Part shown: positions 25,511-34,701 of the stretch, one piece after another
How the letters are laid out: each line of letters begins with the position of its first letter
Position numbering within the stretch: position 1 is the stretch's first letter
DNA from: Sphingomonas phyllosphaerae FA2
GTDB taxonomy: Bacteria > Pseudomonadota > Alphaproteobacteria > Sphingomonadales > Sphingomonadaceae
Assembly: GCF_000427645.1 (NCBI RefSeq)
Contig: NZ_KE386571.1
Span: 1,601,676-1,665,675, forward strand
Length of the DNA: 64,000 nt
Direction of reading: 5' to 3'
Program-made: the position numbers and the translations under genes
Notes under the pieces: model-generated
Database searches by the model: none
What the model was told of the DNA's origin: nothing
What the model saw: the letters and a program-made list of their open reading frames with translations, nothing else

Positions 25511-26614
25511 ATGACGGCAAAAATCCGGTATGGCGTGGTGGGCACGGGCATGATGGGGGTCGAGCACCTGCGCAACATCGCGCTGCTCCCCGATGCCGAG
25601 GTCGTCGCGATCGTCGACCCGGTCGCCACCTCGCTCGACTGGGCGCGGGAAGCACTTGGCGACCGCGGCGGCGCGGTCGAAAGCTTCGACGATGTCGCTA
25701 CATTCGCACGTACGGCGCGGGTCGATGCGATCGTCGTCGCCTCGCCCAACCACACCCACCGTGCCGTGCTTGACCCGCTGTTCGGGATGGACGCCGCGAT
25801 CCTCTGCGAAAAGCCGCTCGCCACCACGCTGGCCGACGCCCGCTGGATCGTCGAGCGGGCCGCGGCGCATCCGCGCCCATTCTGGACCGGGATGGAATAT
25901 CGCTTCATGCCCCCCGCTGCCGCGTTCATCGAACAGGTTCATGCCGGGCGGGTCGGCAATTTGCGCATGTTGTCGATCCGCGAGCATCGCTTTCCGTTTT
26001 TGCCCAAAGTCGGCGACTGGAACCGCTTTTCGTGCAACACGGGTGGCACGATGGTCGAGAAATGCTGTCACTTCTTCGATCTGATGCGCCTTATTATCGG
26101 CTCCGAAGCGGTACGCGTCTATTGTTCCGGTGCGACGGACGTGAACCATCTCGACGAACGATATGACGGAAAGCGCCCCGATATCATCGACAACAGCTTC
26201 ACCACCGTCGACTTCGCCAACGGAGTCCGCGCAATGCTCGACCTCTCCATGTTCGCCGACGGTGCCGAACATCAGGAAGAAATGAGCGCCACTGGCGACA
26301 AAGCCCGCCTCGACGTCCTGATTCCGCCCGGAGAACTGGTATTTAGCCCCCGCGTCGGCTTCCAGAACGATAAGCGCGTCGAACGCACGCGCATCGCGAT
26401 CGACCCCACCGCCCACGCCGCCGGCAGCCACGAAGGCGCCACCTACTTTCAACATCTTGCCTTCGCGCAAGCGGTGCGCGGCGAAGGAGAAGTGCAAGTA
26501 ACGGCTTTGGACGGGCTACGGGCTGTTCAGATCGGAGTTGCCGCAGAAGTGAGTGCCCGTGAACATCGCGTCGTCGACATCGAGGAACTGGAAGAAGACT
26601 ATCGAGGTAGGTAG
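25511..26614 (+). CDS. Gfo/Idh/MocA-family NAD(P)-dependent oxidoreductase
   Basis: 367 residues. The Rossmann start is IRYGVVGTGMMGVEHLRNIA (residues 5-24), and the family motif CEKPLATTLADARWIV follows near 100. The conserved lysine-proline pair (EKP) and the GGTMVEKCCHFFDLMRLI histidine-containing helix form the catalytic site. The family oxidises sugars, inositols and related polyols; the closest recalled type is inositol 2-dehydrogenase-like. The substrate cannot be assigned. ATG 25511 follows an AAGGA-like stretch, and the 28 codons before it look unconserved. It diverges from the SsuD-like gene with a 142-base shared promoter region. Confidence 0.85.
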   Translation: MTAKIRYGVVGTGMMGVEHLRNIALLPDAEVVAIVDPVATSLDWAREALGDRGGAVESFDDVATFARTARVDAIVVASPNHTHRAVLDPLFGMDAAILCEKPLATTLADARWIVERAAAHPRPFWTGMEYRFMPPAAAFIEQVHAGRVGNLRMLSIREHRFPFLPKVGDWNRFSCNTGGTMVEKCCHFFDLMRLIIGSEAVRVYCSGATDVNHLDERYDGKRPDIIDNSFTTVDFANGVRAMLDLSMFADGAEHQEEMSATGDKARLDVLIPPGELVFSPRVGFQNDKRVERTRIAIDPTAHAAGSHEGATYFQHLAFAQAVRGEGEVQVTALDGLRAVQIGVAAEVSAREHRVVDIEELEEDYRGR

Positions 26615-26677
26615 GATTGTGGGCGTTGCCCGGCCGTTCGCGATAAGAATTCAGGTGAAAGACAATCAGGAGAGAGC

Positions 26678-27625
26678 ATGCGCATAGCCCTAATCGTGGC
26701 AGCCATTATTATGGTCGGTGCGAGTGGCACCGGCGCTGCTTCGCCGCCCCCGAAAACGGTCTCGAAACACGCGTCGTCGCAGCTTCAGGGCCCTTTCGAA
26801 CTTCGATCACGCATCTATCCCGGCACGGTGCGGCGCTACTGGGTGTATGTTCCAGCAGACTACGACCCTGCGCAACCGCCGAACCTGCTGCTTTTCCAAG
26901 ACGGGCAGCGAGCGGTGAACCCGAGCGGAACCCTCCGGGTGCCGGCGGTGCTGGACGAACTGATCCGCCAGCGCGCCCTACCATCGACGCTGGGCATCTT
27001 CGTGACCCCCGGTCATCGGGCCGACCATTACCCCGCCGATCTCGGGATGAACAATCCTGATCACCGGGTCGAAGAGTATGACTCGCTTTCAGATGATTAT
27101 GCACGATTGACGCTAAATGAATTACTGCCGACCGTCGCAAAACACTGGCGCTTTACAAATGATCCAAGGCGTCGCGCAATTGGCGGGACGTCCAGCGGCG
27201 CAATGGCGGCGTGGACCGTAGCGTGGCGCCATCCCGATGCGTTCGGGAACGTCCTGAGCTTTATCGGAAGCTACACGTCGATTGGTCTGACATTGGGGCG
27301 GGACGGCACGCCATTGACCTACGGCGGCGACACATATCCTGGCCTGATACGAAAGTCGCCGATCAAGCCGTTACGCATTTTCCTGCAGGACGGTCGCAAC
27401 GATCTCGACAACGAACACGGCAACTGGTTCCTCGCGAACCAACAGATGCTGAAGGCGCTCGAATGGGCGAACGAGCACACTGAAGCACAAGGCAAAGCGG
27501 GGCCTCGCTACGACATCAATCACGTTTGGACCGACGGGGCGCACTCGGATGCGGACGCAGGTTCCCTGCTTGCCGATGCCCTCCGCTGGATCTGGCGCGA
27601 CGCAAGTCCCGCCAAGCAACAATAG
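26678..27625 (+). CDS. Secreted Fes-like esterase (alpha/beta hydrolase)
   Basis: 315 residues with a signal peptide (MRIALIVAAIIMVGASGTGA, then AS). The body resembles enterochelin-esterase/esterase D proteins: RYWVYVPADYDPAQPPNLLLFQDGQR, the helix YDSLSDDYARLTLNELLP, the nucleophile elbow GGTSSGAMAA (Ser in GTSSG) and a C-terminal catalytic histidine in WTDGAHSDADAG. Such enzymes cleave siderophore, feruloyl or acetyl-sugar esters in the periplasm. An AGGAGAG ribosome site precedes the ATG. This gene and the spacer after it are visibly less GC-rich than the surroundings, a possible sign of horizontal origin. Confidence 0.83.
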   Translation: MRIALIVAAIIMVGASGTGAASPPPKTVSKHASSQLQGPFELRSRIYPGTVRRYWVYVPADYDPAQPPNLLLFQDGQRAVNPSGTLRVPAVLDELIRQRALPSTLGIFVTPGHRADHYPADLGMNNPDHRVEEYDSLSDDYARLTLNELLPTVAKHWRFTNDPRRRAIGGTSSGAMAAWTVAWRHPDAFGNVLSFIGSYTSIGLTLGRDGTPLTYGGDTYPGLIRKSPIKPLRIFLQDGRNDLDNEHGNWFLANQQMLKALEWANEHTEAQGKAGPRYDINHVWTDGAHSDADAGSLLADALRWIWRDASPAKQQ

Positions 27626-28167
27626 ATGAGACGCTTTGGCGAACCGAATATCGTCGTACCAAGTCAAGCCTAAGCTCGATGAATCTCGGCATGCTGCTGA
27701 TCGACCTTGTGACTTGTTCGCAGTTGAAATTGCAATGGCCAATGCATCTGAATGCTTGTGTAATCGTTTAGCCCTTATCTTCCATAATTAAAACTAATTC
27801 GCCTGCCAGCGATAAATCAGAGCATTTAGATTGAGGGCCAGTGTTGCGACGACCGGCGGGTTCATCGGCTCAATCGTCGCCGCCTTCTTCGTGTCAGGCG
27901 ATATCCGACAGTGTGGCTGTTGCTGTCTCGCCTGTGCTGCATCGTGCCGGGCGCGACACGGTGCGCAGCCCGGGCGACGGACAGCCGAACTCGCACGGCA
28001 AGACCTATGCCTCGCAGGTATGGCCCGACGTGCTGCTGCGCCCGCGCTTCGCCCCCTAAATCGACCGGATCACGATGCCGCCCATGCCGTGATTGGCCGA
28101 CGATTACCTTAAACGAGGCTTAACTCATGCCGGGCTAATTCGCTGATGCGCAAGCCAAGGAAAAAAC
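27626..28167 (+). other. 542-base low-GC spacer with no convincing gene
   Basis: The stretch between the esterase and the chemoreceptor has long runs of AT-rich sequence (for example around 27760-27830) and several short overlapping open frames (27831-28112). None begins with a good ribosome site or matches a family I recognise. A short frame ending in KTYASQVWPDVLLRPRF may be residue of a decayed gene. The chemoreceptor promoter should lie in the last 100 bases. Confidence 0.4.
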
Positions 28168-29898
28168 ATGACTTTTGCCAATCTCGCCATCCCACGTAAG
28201 CTCGCTTTGGCGTTCGGCTCCTTGGTGGCGACTTTTACGATCGTTAGTGCCGTCGTGTTCGTGAATGTCATGCGACTGCACGAGGTCGCCGTGCAGCGAG
28301 ACCAGGCAAAGCTCGCATCCGATCATGCCGACGACATGCTCACCGGGGTCGTCGAGGGGCAAAGCGCCGTGCGGGGGTATGTGCTGCTGGGCAAGCAGGC
28401 GTTCCTCGAAACGCATGAGGAGAATCGACAGGCGATCATCGACGCCGCGGCGAAGCTGAAGCAGAGTGCGCCGCGATCGGACCAGATCAAGCGCGTGAAC
28501 GCCTACCTTGCGGCCGTGGCTGAATGGCAGAGGTCGAAGGTCGCTCCGACACTTTCCGCCTACGACAATCCGGCAACGCGAGAATATGCCCGCGAACTGG
28601 CGGGCGCCAAGCAACTGGGCGCGATGCGTAAGATCCACAAAGAGATCCAGGAAGCGCAGGAGGCGTGGGTCGCGCGGCAGGATGCCGAGCAACAGCATGC
28701 GGAATGGATGGTCAAGCTGGCGCTCGGGCTCGGGGGGCTCTTTGCCGCGACGCTCGCCGGTGGCCTCGGCTGGCTTCTGTCGCGATCGATGGCGCAACCG
28801 GTCGTCAGGATGGCCAGGGTGATGGCGGACATGGCCGAGGGTCGTACCGATGTCGACGTGCCCAGCACCGACCGGAGCGACGAGATCGGCCACATCGCGA
28901 AGGCGGTGCTCGTATTCCGCAACGCCGCGGTCGAGAAGCAGCGCGACGACCGGGAACGGCAAGCCGTGATGGACGAAGTGGCGGCCGGTCTGCAGCGGCT
29001 CGCCGACGCCGATCTCACCACGCGCTTCTCCGGCTTCCCTACAGCGTTCTCGCGTCTGGAGGTCGACTTCAATCGCGCGATCGAGTCGATGGCGCAGGTC
29101 ATGTCCGCGGTCATGCGGGCTTCCAGAGACATAGACAGCGGCGCCTCCGACATTCGATCCGCGTCCGACGATCTTTCGCAGCGCACCGAGCAGCAGGCCG
29201 CCAGCCTCGAGGAAACCGCCGCCGCGATGGAGGAGATCACCAGCACGGTACGTCGGACGGCGAACGATGCGGTCGAGGCGGACAAGATCGTGTCCGCGGC
29301 GAGCCGCGAGGCGGCGGTCTCCGGCGACGTGGTGCGTCGCGCCGTGGAAGCGATGAGCGGCATCGAGCGTTCGTCCGGCGAGATCGGCGAAATCATCAGC
29401 GTGATTGATGCCATTGCCTTCCAGACCAACCTTCTGGCGCTCAACGCCGGGGTAGAGGCGGCACGCGCGGGCGACGCCGGCAAGGGCTTTGCGGTTGTCG
29501 CCTCGGAGGTGCGCGCGCTGGCGCAACGCTCCGCCGACGCGGCGAAGGACGTCAAGGCGAAGATCACCACCTCGACCGAGCAGGTCGACCTCGGGGTCGG
29601 ATTGGTGGCCGAAGCCGGCGCGGCCTTGCAGACGATCAACAGCCGGATCAGCGAGATAAGCTCGCTGATGTCAGGCATCAGCGCCGCGGCCGAGCAGCAA
29701 GCGATCGGGCTGCAGCAGGTCAACACCGCCGTCGGCGAGATGGACAATATGACGCAGCAGAATGCGGCGATGGTCGAAGAAGCCACCGCCGCCGCACGCA
29801 GCCTTGCGAGCGAAGCCGACGAACTCTCACGCCGGGTTTCCCGCTTTATCGTCGATCCGAACACCGCCTCGCCCCAACACGCCCGCCTGGCAGCATGA
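28168..29898 (+). CDS. Methyl-accepting chemotaxis protein with a CHASE3-like periplasmic domain
   Basis: 576 residues. TM1 (LALAFGSLVATFTIVSAVVF, about 11-30), a periplasmic helical sensor with RGYVLLGKQAFLETHEEN (CHASE3-like), TM2 (LALGLGGLFAATLAGGLGWLL, about 188-208), HAMP (PVVRMARVMADMAEGRTDVDV), and a signalling domain whose hairpin tip is IDAIAFQTNLLALNAGVEAARAG in part. It should control a CheA kinase in the membrane. No che genes are nearby, so it probably works with a remote chemotaxis cluster. Ligand unknown. A weak CCGGC-GCCGG hairpin plus a T-run at 29907-29930 may end its transcript. Confidence 0.9.
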   Translation: MTFANLAIPRKLALAFGSLVATFTIVSAVVFVNVMRLHEVAVQRDQAKLASDHADDMLTGVVEGQSAVRGYVLLGKQAFLETHEENRQAIIDAAAKLKQSAPRSDQIKRVNAYLAAVAEWQRSKVAPTLSAYDNPATREYARELAGAKQLGAMRKIHKEIQEAQEAWVARQDAEQQHAEWMVKLALGLGGLFAATLAGGLGWLLSRSMAQPVVRMARVMADMAEGRTDVDVPSTDRSDEIGHIAKAVLVFRNAAVEKQRDDRERQAVMDEVAAGLQRLADADLTTRFSGFPTAFSRLEVDFNRAIESMAQVMSAVMRASRDIDSGASDIRSASDDLSQRTEQQAASLEETAAAMEEITSTVRRTANDAVEADKIVSAASREAAVSGDVVRRAVEAMSGIERSSGEIGEIISVIDAIAFQTNLLALNAGVEAARAGDAGKGFAVVASEVRALAQRSADAAKDVKAKITTSTEQVDLGVGLVAEAGAALQTINSRISEISSLMSGISAAAEQQAIGLQQVNTAVGEMDNMTQQNAAMVEEATAAARSLASEADELSRRVSRFIVDPNTASPQHARLAA

Positions 29899-29906
29899 AA
29901 AAGGAA

Positions 29907-29932
29907 CCGGCCATGTAACGCCGGCAGCTTTT
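29907..29932 (+). terminator. Weak hairpin after the chemoreceptor gene
   Basis: CCGGC at 29907-29911 pairs with GCCGG at 29920-29924 over an 8-base loop, followed a few bases later by TTTT. The stem is short, so this is only a possible intrinsic terminator. Confidence 0.35.
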
Positions 29933-30140
29933 CGGCGACGACTGTCCTGACGGGGCCTCGCTTGCCGTGTCGCATCCGATTTTAGGTCAATAGATTAGCA
30001 TAAAGTTGGCCAGCGCTCGGCACGTGCCCCCTGCCCTCGCTACGATGCCGCTTTCCCCATCCGCGAAACCGCGTTGGTCGCCGCTGCGTGACTCGTCGGC
30101 AATCCACCGATATTTCGTCGAGGGTAGCAGGATCGGTGGC

Positions 30141-30767
30141 ATGGCGAATGGTGACAGCGGCGGCTCATTTTGCGTCTTCGTCGTCGAGGATGACGACGAC
30201 ATGCGCGAGGCGATCAGAACCTTGCTCGAAATGTGCGGGCATCAGGTCCGCGCCTATCCGAACGGTATCGCGCTGCTGGCCGACCTGAGCCGATCCCATG
30301 CCGGATGCATTGTCATGGACGTTCGGATGCCGGAGGTCGACGGCCTCGCCTTCCAGCGCCGCCTGACCGAAGCAGCGATCGCGCTGCCGGTCATCATGAT
30401 CTCAGGCTATGCCGATGTCGCGCTCAGCGTGAAAGCGATGCGGCAAGGCGCCTTCACGTTCCTGACCAAGCCATTCCGCGATCAGGATTTGCTGGATGCG
30501 GTCAGCGATGCGATGCACAACGAGCGCGCCGCCCATCCGCGGCGGATCGAAGGTCTGGCGGCGCGCGCCGCGTTCGACGAACTGACCCCGCGCGAGCAGC
30601 AGATCATGACCGAGATGACGCACGGCGAACCCAATAAGCTGATCGCGGCGCGGCTGGGGCTGAGCGAGGCGATGGTCAAGGTGATCCGCGCCGGCATCAT
30701 GCGCAAGATGCGCGCCGCCTCGCTGCCGGCCCTGACGCGGCTGGCCGAGCGCCACGGTCTTTGCTGA
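30141..30767 (+). CDS. FixJ/NarL-type response regulator
   Basis: 208 residues. The receiver domain has the acidic pair in FVVEDDDDMREAIRTLLEMCG, the phospho-acceptor Asp in CIVMDVRMPEVDGLAF, and the lysine in FLTKPF. A LuxR-type DNA-binding domain follows: LTPREQQIMTEMTHGEPNKL and IAARLGLSEAMVKVIRAGIM. The usual recognition-helix pattern 'S.RTVEVHR' is replaced by SEAMVKVIR, which may change DNA specificity. The start at ATG 30141 is chosen because it is the nearest ATG before the receiver. It overlaps the histidine kinase gene by seven bases, so the two form a matched pair. Confidence 0.88.
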   Translation: MANGDSGGSFCVFVVEDDDDMREAIRTLLEMCGHQVRAYPNGIALLADLSRSHAGCIVMDVRMPEVDGLAFQRRLTEAAIALPVIMISGYADVALSVKAMRQGAFTFLTKPFRDQDLLDAVSDAMHNERAAHPRRIEGLAARAAFDELTPREQQIMTEMTHGEPNKLIAARLGLSEAMVKVIRAGIMRKMRAASLPALTRLAERHGLC

Positions 30768-32389
30768 TCCGCGTGGCGAAGGTCGCGCGTTCCGATCCGT
30801 GGATGGTCGCCGGCGTCGCGATCGTGGTGGCGCAACTGCTCGCCGCGTCATGGGCCGAGCCGTTCGTCGACACCATCTCGGCCGGCATGGCGCTGCTGGC
30901 GATCCTGTGCGCCGCCCGCACGATCCGACTGACCCCCGCGGTCGGCGTTCCCGATCGCTGGCGGTGGCAGGCGGGCGGCCTCGCCTGGCTGCTATGGGCC
31001 GCGCAGTGGATCGCGAATGCGGTGCAGGACAGCCTGCTGCGCCACGATCAGTTGCTGGCTAAGGGCTTGTCGGAGGCACGACTGGCGGTGCTGGTCTTCG
31101 CGCTGATGCCGCTCGCCGCGCCGGACGACGATCGCCGGCTGCGCTGGCTCGATGCGATCTTCTCGCTCGCCTTCGCGGTGCTGATGACGATCCTGTCGTG
31201 GCCGGACCTGTTCGATGCCGATCCGAAAGGGCCGGACAACACGTTCCTGTACCTCGGCTATGTCGCGATGGCGCTTTTTGCCGGGCTCAGCGTGATCGGC
31301 AACCCGGCGCGGCCGTTGCGCCGCATGTCGCGCGCGTTGTTCGTCACCCTGTTGGCCTATGCCGTCGTCGGCATCTCGAGCCGCGAACTGATCGAACATG
31401 GCTGGCTGGGGATGGACGCGCCGGTCTTCGCCTACGGCGACCTGCCGTTCCTTGCCTATCTCTGGCTGATCGGACGGGCGACCCCCGGTGGCGATCACGG
31501 CAACGCGCCCGAATACCGGCGGGTGCTGCTCGCGCGGCTCGTGCCGCTGGCGGTGACGATCCTGATCGTCGCCCTGTCGTTCATCGTCGCCTGTTCGCTG
31601 CCCGGCAACGCGCTACCCGCCGGGATCATGGCGCTGACGATCCTCGTCGTCTACGCCGCGCGCGCCGCGCTGATCGAGGCATTGCACCACCAGCGTCGCG
31701 AAGCTGCCTTCGTCCGCGAGCAGGCGCGCGCGACCGGGCTGACCGACCTGATGCACGAATTGCGCTCCCCGCTCGGCGCGATCGCGCTGAACGCCTCGAT
31801 CGTGCGCCGGACGGTCGGCGCGCAGCCGGCGCTCGACCGCGCCGCGGCCGCGATTGAAAGCGGGTGCATGACGATCTCGCGCCTGCTCGACGACGTGCTC
31901 GCGCTCGAACGGCTGGAGGCCGGGCTAACCCCGCCCGCGATCGCGCGCCACGATCTCGCCGCGCTGTTGCGGGAGGTGGTGGCGATGCTGTCGGCGGAGG
32001 CGGAGGCATATGGCGTCACGCTGACCGCGCATCTCGTCCCTGCGGAGGTCGCTGTCGACGCGGCAGCCGTGCGGCGGATCGTGACCAACCTGATCGACAA
32101 TGCGCTGCGCTTCACGCCGCGCGGCGGGCGGGTGACGTTATCGCTGGCGTACGGCCACGGGCAGTATCAGCTGACGGTGGCCGATACCGGGGCGGGCCTG
32201 TCGCCCGAGGTGCGCGCGGCGCCGTTCCGCCGCTTCGCCTCGGTCGCGCGCCCGCTCAACGGGCGGCGCGGATCGGGCCTGGGACTCGCCATCACCCATG
32301 CGCTGGCGCAGACGATTGGCGGCACGATCAGCGTCGACCCGCCCGCCGCCGGCGGTGGCACCACCTTCCGCCTGCTGCTGCCCGAGTGA
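30761..32389 (+). CDS. Membrane sensor histidine kinase paired with the FixJ-type regulator
   Basis: 542 residues starting at TTG 30761 (or GTG 30773), overlapping the regulator stop. The N-terminal half holds about eight to ten hydrophobic helices without a large extracytoplasmic loop, so sensing is probably within the membrane. The dimerisation/phospho-acceptor box is TDLMHELRSPLGAIALNASI, with His332. The ATPase domain has NLIDNALRFTPRGG (N box), VADTGAGLSP (G1) and GRRGSGLGLAITHAL (G2). Signal and regulon are unknown; FixJ-type pairs often answer oxygen, redox or quinone state. Confidence 0.85.
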   Translation: MLIRVAKVARSDPWMVAGVAIVVAQLLAASWAEPFVDTISAGMALLAILCAARTIRLTPAVGVPDRWRWQAGGLAWLLWAAQWIANAVQDSLLRHDQLLAKGLSEARLAVLVFALMPLAAPDDDRRLRWLDAIFSLAFAVLMTILSWPDLFDADPKGPDNTFLYLGYVAMALFAGLSVIGNPARPLRRMSRALFVTLLAYAVVGISSRELIEHGWLGMDAPVFAYGDLPFLAYLWLIGRATPGGDHGNAPEYRRVLLARLVPLAVTILIVALSFIVACSLPGNALPAGIMALTILVVYAARAALIEALHHQRREAAFVREQARATGLTDLMHELRSPLGAIALNASIVRRTVGAQPALDRAAAAIESGCMTISRLLDDVLALERLEAGLTPPAIARHDLAALLREVVAMLSAEAEAYGVTLTAHLVPAEVAVDAAAVRRIVTNLIDNALRFTPRGGRVTLSLAYGHGQYQLTVADTGAGLSPEVRAAPFRRFASVARPLNGRRGSGLGLAITHALAQTIGGTISVDPPAAGGGTTFRLLLPE

Positions 32390-32405
32390 GTACAGACGCT
32401 GGCGA

Positions 32406-32421
32406 TTATACCAAGGTATAA
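32406..32421. promoter_or_regulatory. Palindrome TTATACC-AA-GGTATAA before the subtilase gene
   Basis: Two exact 7-base arms separated by AA, lying 187 bases before the subtilase ATG and just after the kinase stop. The symmetry and AT-rich arms are typical of a dimeric repressor or activator site. The cognate protein is unknown; its position makes it a candidate control site for the secreted protease. Confidence 0.4.
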
Positions 32422-32607
32422 CCGCGTTAGACCACGGCACCGGTTGCAAAGTTAACCGGTGTTACACCATCATGACCGGCAGACGCTCGATGCCACGGGG
32501 GAACGAGCGACACCATACGACCGGCCACGGGGGCCGTCGCATCGTGCGGGCTGTTGCCGCGCGTCGAGCGCCTGCGCGTGCCTGTCGATCCGGGAAGGAA
32601 CCTCATC

Positions 32608-34701
32608 ATGGCCGTCTCTTCACGACCTGTCACCGCCTTGACCGACGATCTGCTCGCTTCCGTCCGCAGCGCCGATACGCCGTTCCAGACGGGCATCGGC
32701 AAGGCGCACGACGTGTCCGTCGGCTTCACCACCGCGTTGCAGGACTTCCCGGGCCAGACCAGCGGCTACGCCGCCGGGGGCATGTCGACCTTCCTGGCAG
32801 AGAGCACCGCGCTGCAAGGGCCGACGGCGCCCAGCTACAGCCCGCTGGCGCTACGCGCCGCGGCCAACAACCGTGCGATCGCGGCGGGCATCGAGGATCC
32901 GATCGCCGCCAAGCAATGGCACCTGGGCTACCTGGGCGACATGATGAAGGTCTGGCAGGACTTCGATGGCAGCGGCGTCAGCTTCGGCATCTATGACTCG
33001 GGGATCGACAAGCGGCTCGACGCATGGGGCGACCGCTATGACGCCAGCAAGGAAGTGGTGGTCGGCGGCAAGACCTATGACGGCGATTACACGCCGCTCT
33101 CGGGGCCGCATGGCACCGCGGTCGCGGGTCTGATCGCGGCGGGTCGCGACGGCGACGACACGATCGGCGTGGCGTACAATGCGACGATCACCGGCGTGAA
33201 CATCTTCGATCCCTACTCAGGCGGCGGCCGCAAGGAAGGGATCTACATCAACGCCGAGAACAACGCCCCCTTCTTCGATGCGATCGCGCAGTGGAAGGAC
33301 TTCGACGTCGTCAACAATAGCTGGGGTCCCAGCACGCCGTCGCACGGACCCAACGACAACCGGCTTTACGAAGGCTCGTTTGCCTATGGGCTGGCCCAGG
33401 CATTCAAGATGGCCACGGACGAAGGGCGCGACGGGTTGGGCACGCTCGTCGTCAAGTCGGCGGGCAATTACGGCATGGTCCGCAACAGCACCGCAAACCT
33501 CTACGCCGTCGACGGCGCACTGGACTCAGCCAGCACCGACCGGCACGTCATCGCGGTCGCGGCCTATCGGCAGACCGATGGGAATGCGACCTCCTATTCG
33601 ACCCGCGGCGCCCATCTGCTGATCAGCGCCCCGTCCGGGGACTATGCCGAATTGGGCGGCAGCGGCATCTGGACCACCGATCTGAAGGGCAAGGAAGGCT
33701 ATAACATCCAGGACGACCCCAGCGGCAAGCTCGACTATACCGATGGCTTCGGCGGCACCTCGGCGTCGGCACCGATCCTGAGCGGTGTGATCGGGCTAAT
33801 GCTCGACGCGAACGCCAGTCTCGGCTGGCGCGACGTCAAGAACATCCTCGCCACCTCCGCGGTGATGCCGGTCGATTTCAGCACTGGCGAAACCGCCCTC
33901 ACCTACAACGGCACGCGCTACTATCTGAACGAAGACCGGTTCCACCTGACCGGCGATGGCAGCGCCGCCCGCATCAACGGCGGCGGTTACCACTTCAGCA
34001 CCGATTACGGCTATGGCGCGGTCGACGCGTTCAGCGCGGTGCGGATGGCCGAAGTCTGGTCGTTGTTCGGTGCGGCGAAGACCTCGGCGAACGAAAAGGT
34101 CTATACGGCCGGCGGCACCTTCAATCGCATCATCGCCGATGCGGAATATAGCAACGGCGGCATTCTGACCAAGCCGATGGTCTTCAACATCGGCGTCGGC
34201 AAGGATGTCGATATCGAGCATCTCGACCTTCGCTTCACCTATACGACGCAGGCGAACGGCTACGACGACTTCGACTATTCCGCCGCCTTCCGCATCACGA
34301 TCCGGTCGCCCGACGGCACTACGTACCAATCGACGCTCGACGGGATCGGCTACGCCTATGGCGAAAACAACACGCTCATCACCGAAGCGGTCGGCTTCGC
34401 CGGCTTCCGCGGGGAATCGTCGGGCGGCAACTGGACGATCACCTTCGAGGATGTGACGCCGGGGCTCGTCTCGATCGTCAAGGACATGCGGCTCGAATTC
34501 TCGGGCAGCGAGCTGACGCGCAACAACGTCTATCACTACACGCAGGAATCCGTGACGATGGCCGCGATCGATGGCCAGTCGGGCCGGACGCAGTTGCTCG
34601 ACAACAACGGTGGCGAGGACTGGCTGGACATGGCCGCGTTGACCGACCGGGTCGAACTGAACCTTTCGGGCGGCAAGGTCTATTTCGGCAATCCCGGCTA
34701 G
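32608..34701 (+). CDS. Kexin-like subtilase with P-domain, truncated by an in-frame TAG
   Basis: A 697-residue open frame starting MAVSSRPVTALTDDLLASVR with GGAAGGAA-like ribosome bases upstream. The catalytic triad is complete: Asp130 in FGIYDSGID, His168 in SGPHGTAVAGLIA and Ser385 in FGGTSASAPILSGV, with the oxyanion Asn in NNSWGPS. After it comes a proprotein-convertase P-domain (FNIGVGKDVDIEHLDLRFTY to DMRLEFSGSE). There is no Sec signal, as expected for an RTX protein exported by a type I system with a C-terminal signal. TAG at 34699-34701 ends translation just before the RTX repeats, which continue in the same frame. The protease domain may still fold but would lose its calcium-binding and export tail. 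Confidence 0.85.
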   Translation: MAVSSRPVTALTDDLLASVRSADTPFQTGIGKAHDVSVGFTTALQDFPGQTSGYAAGGMSTFLAESTALQGPTAPSYSPLALRAAANNRAIAAGIEDPIAAKQWHLGYLGDMMKVWQDFDGSGVSFGIYDSGIDKRLDAWGDRYDASKEVVVGGKTYDGDYTPLSGPHGTAVAGLIAAGRDGDDTIGVAYNATITGVNIFDPYSGGGRKEGIYINAENNAPFFDAIAQWKDFDVVNNSWGPSTPSHGPNDNRLYEGSFAYGLAQAFKMATDEGRDGLGTLVVKSAGNYGMVRNSTANLYAVDGALDSASTDRHVIAVAAYRQTDGNATSYSTRGAHLLISAPSGDYAELGGSGIWTTDLKGKEGYNIQDDPSGKLDYTDGFGGTSASAPILSGVIGLMLDANASLGWRDVKNILATSAVMPVDFSTGETALTYNGTRYYLNEDRFHLTGDGSAARINGGGYHFSTDYGYGAVDAFSAVRMAEVWSLFGAAKTSANEKVYTAGGTFNRIIADAEYSNGGILTKPMVFNIGVGKDVDIEHLDLRFTYTTQANGYDDFDYSAAFRITIRSPDGTTYQSTLDGIGYAYGENNTLITEAVGFAGFRGESSGGNWTITFEDVTPGLVSIVKDMRLEFSGSELTRNNVYHYTQESVTMAAIDGQSGRTQLLDNNGGEDWLDMAALTDRVELNLSGGKVYFGNPG

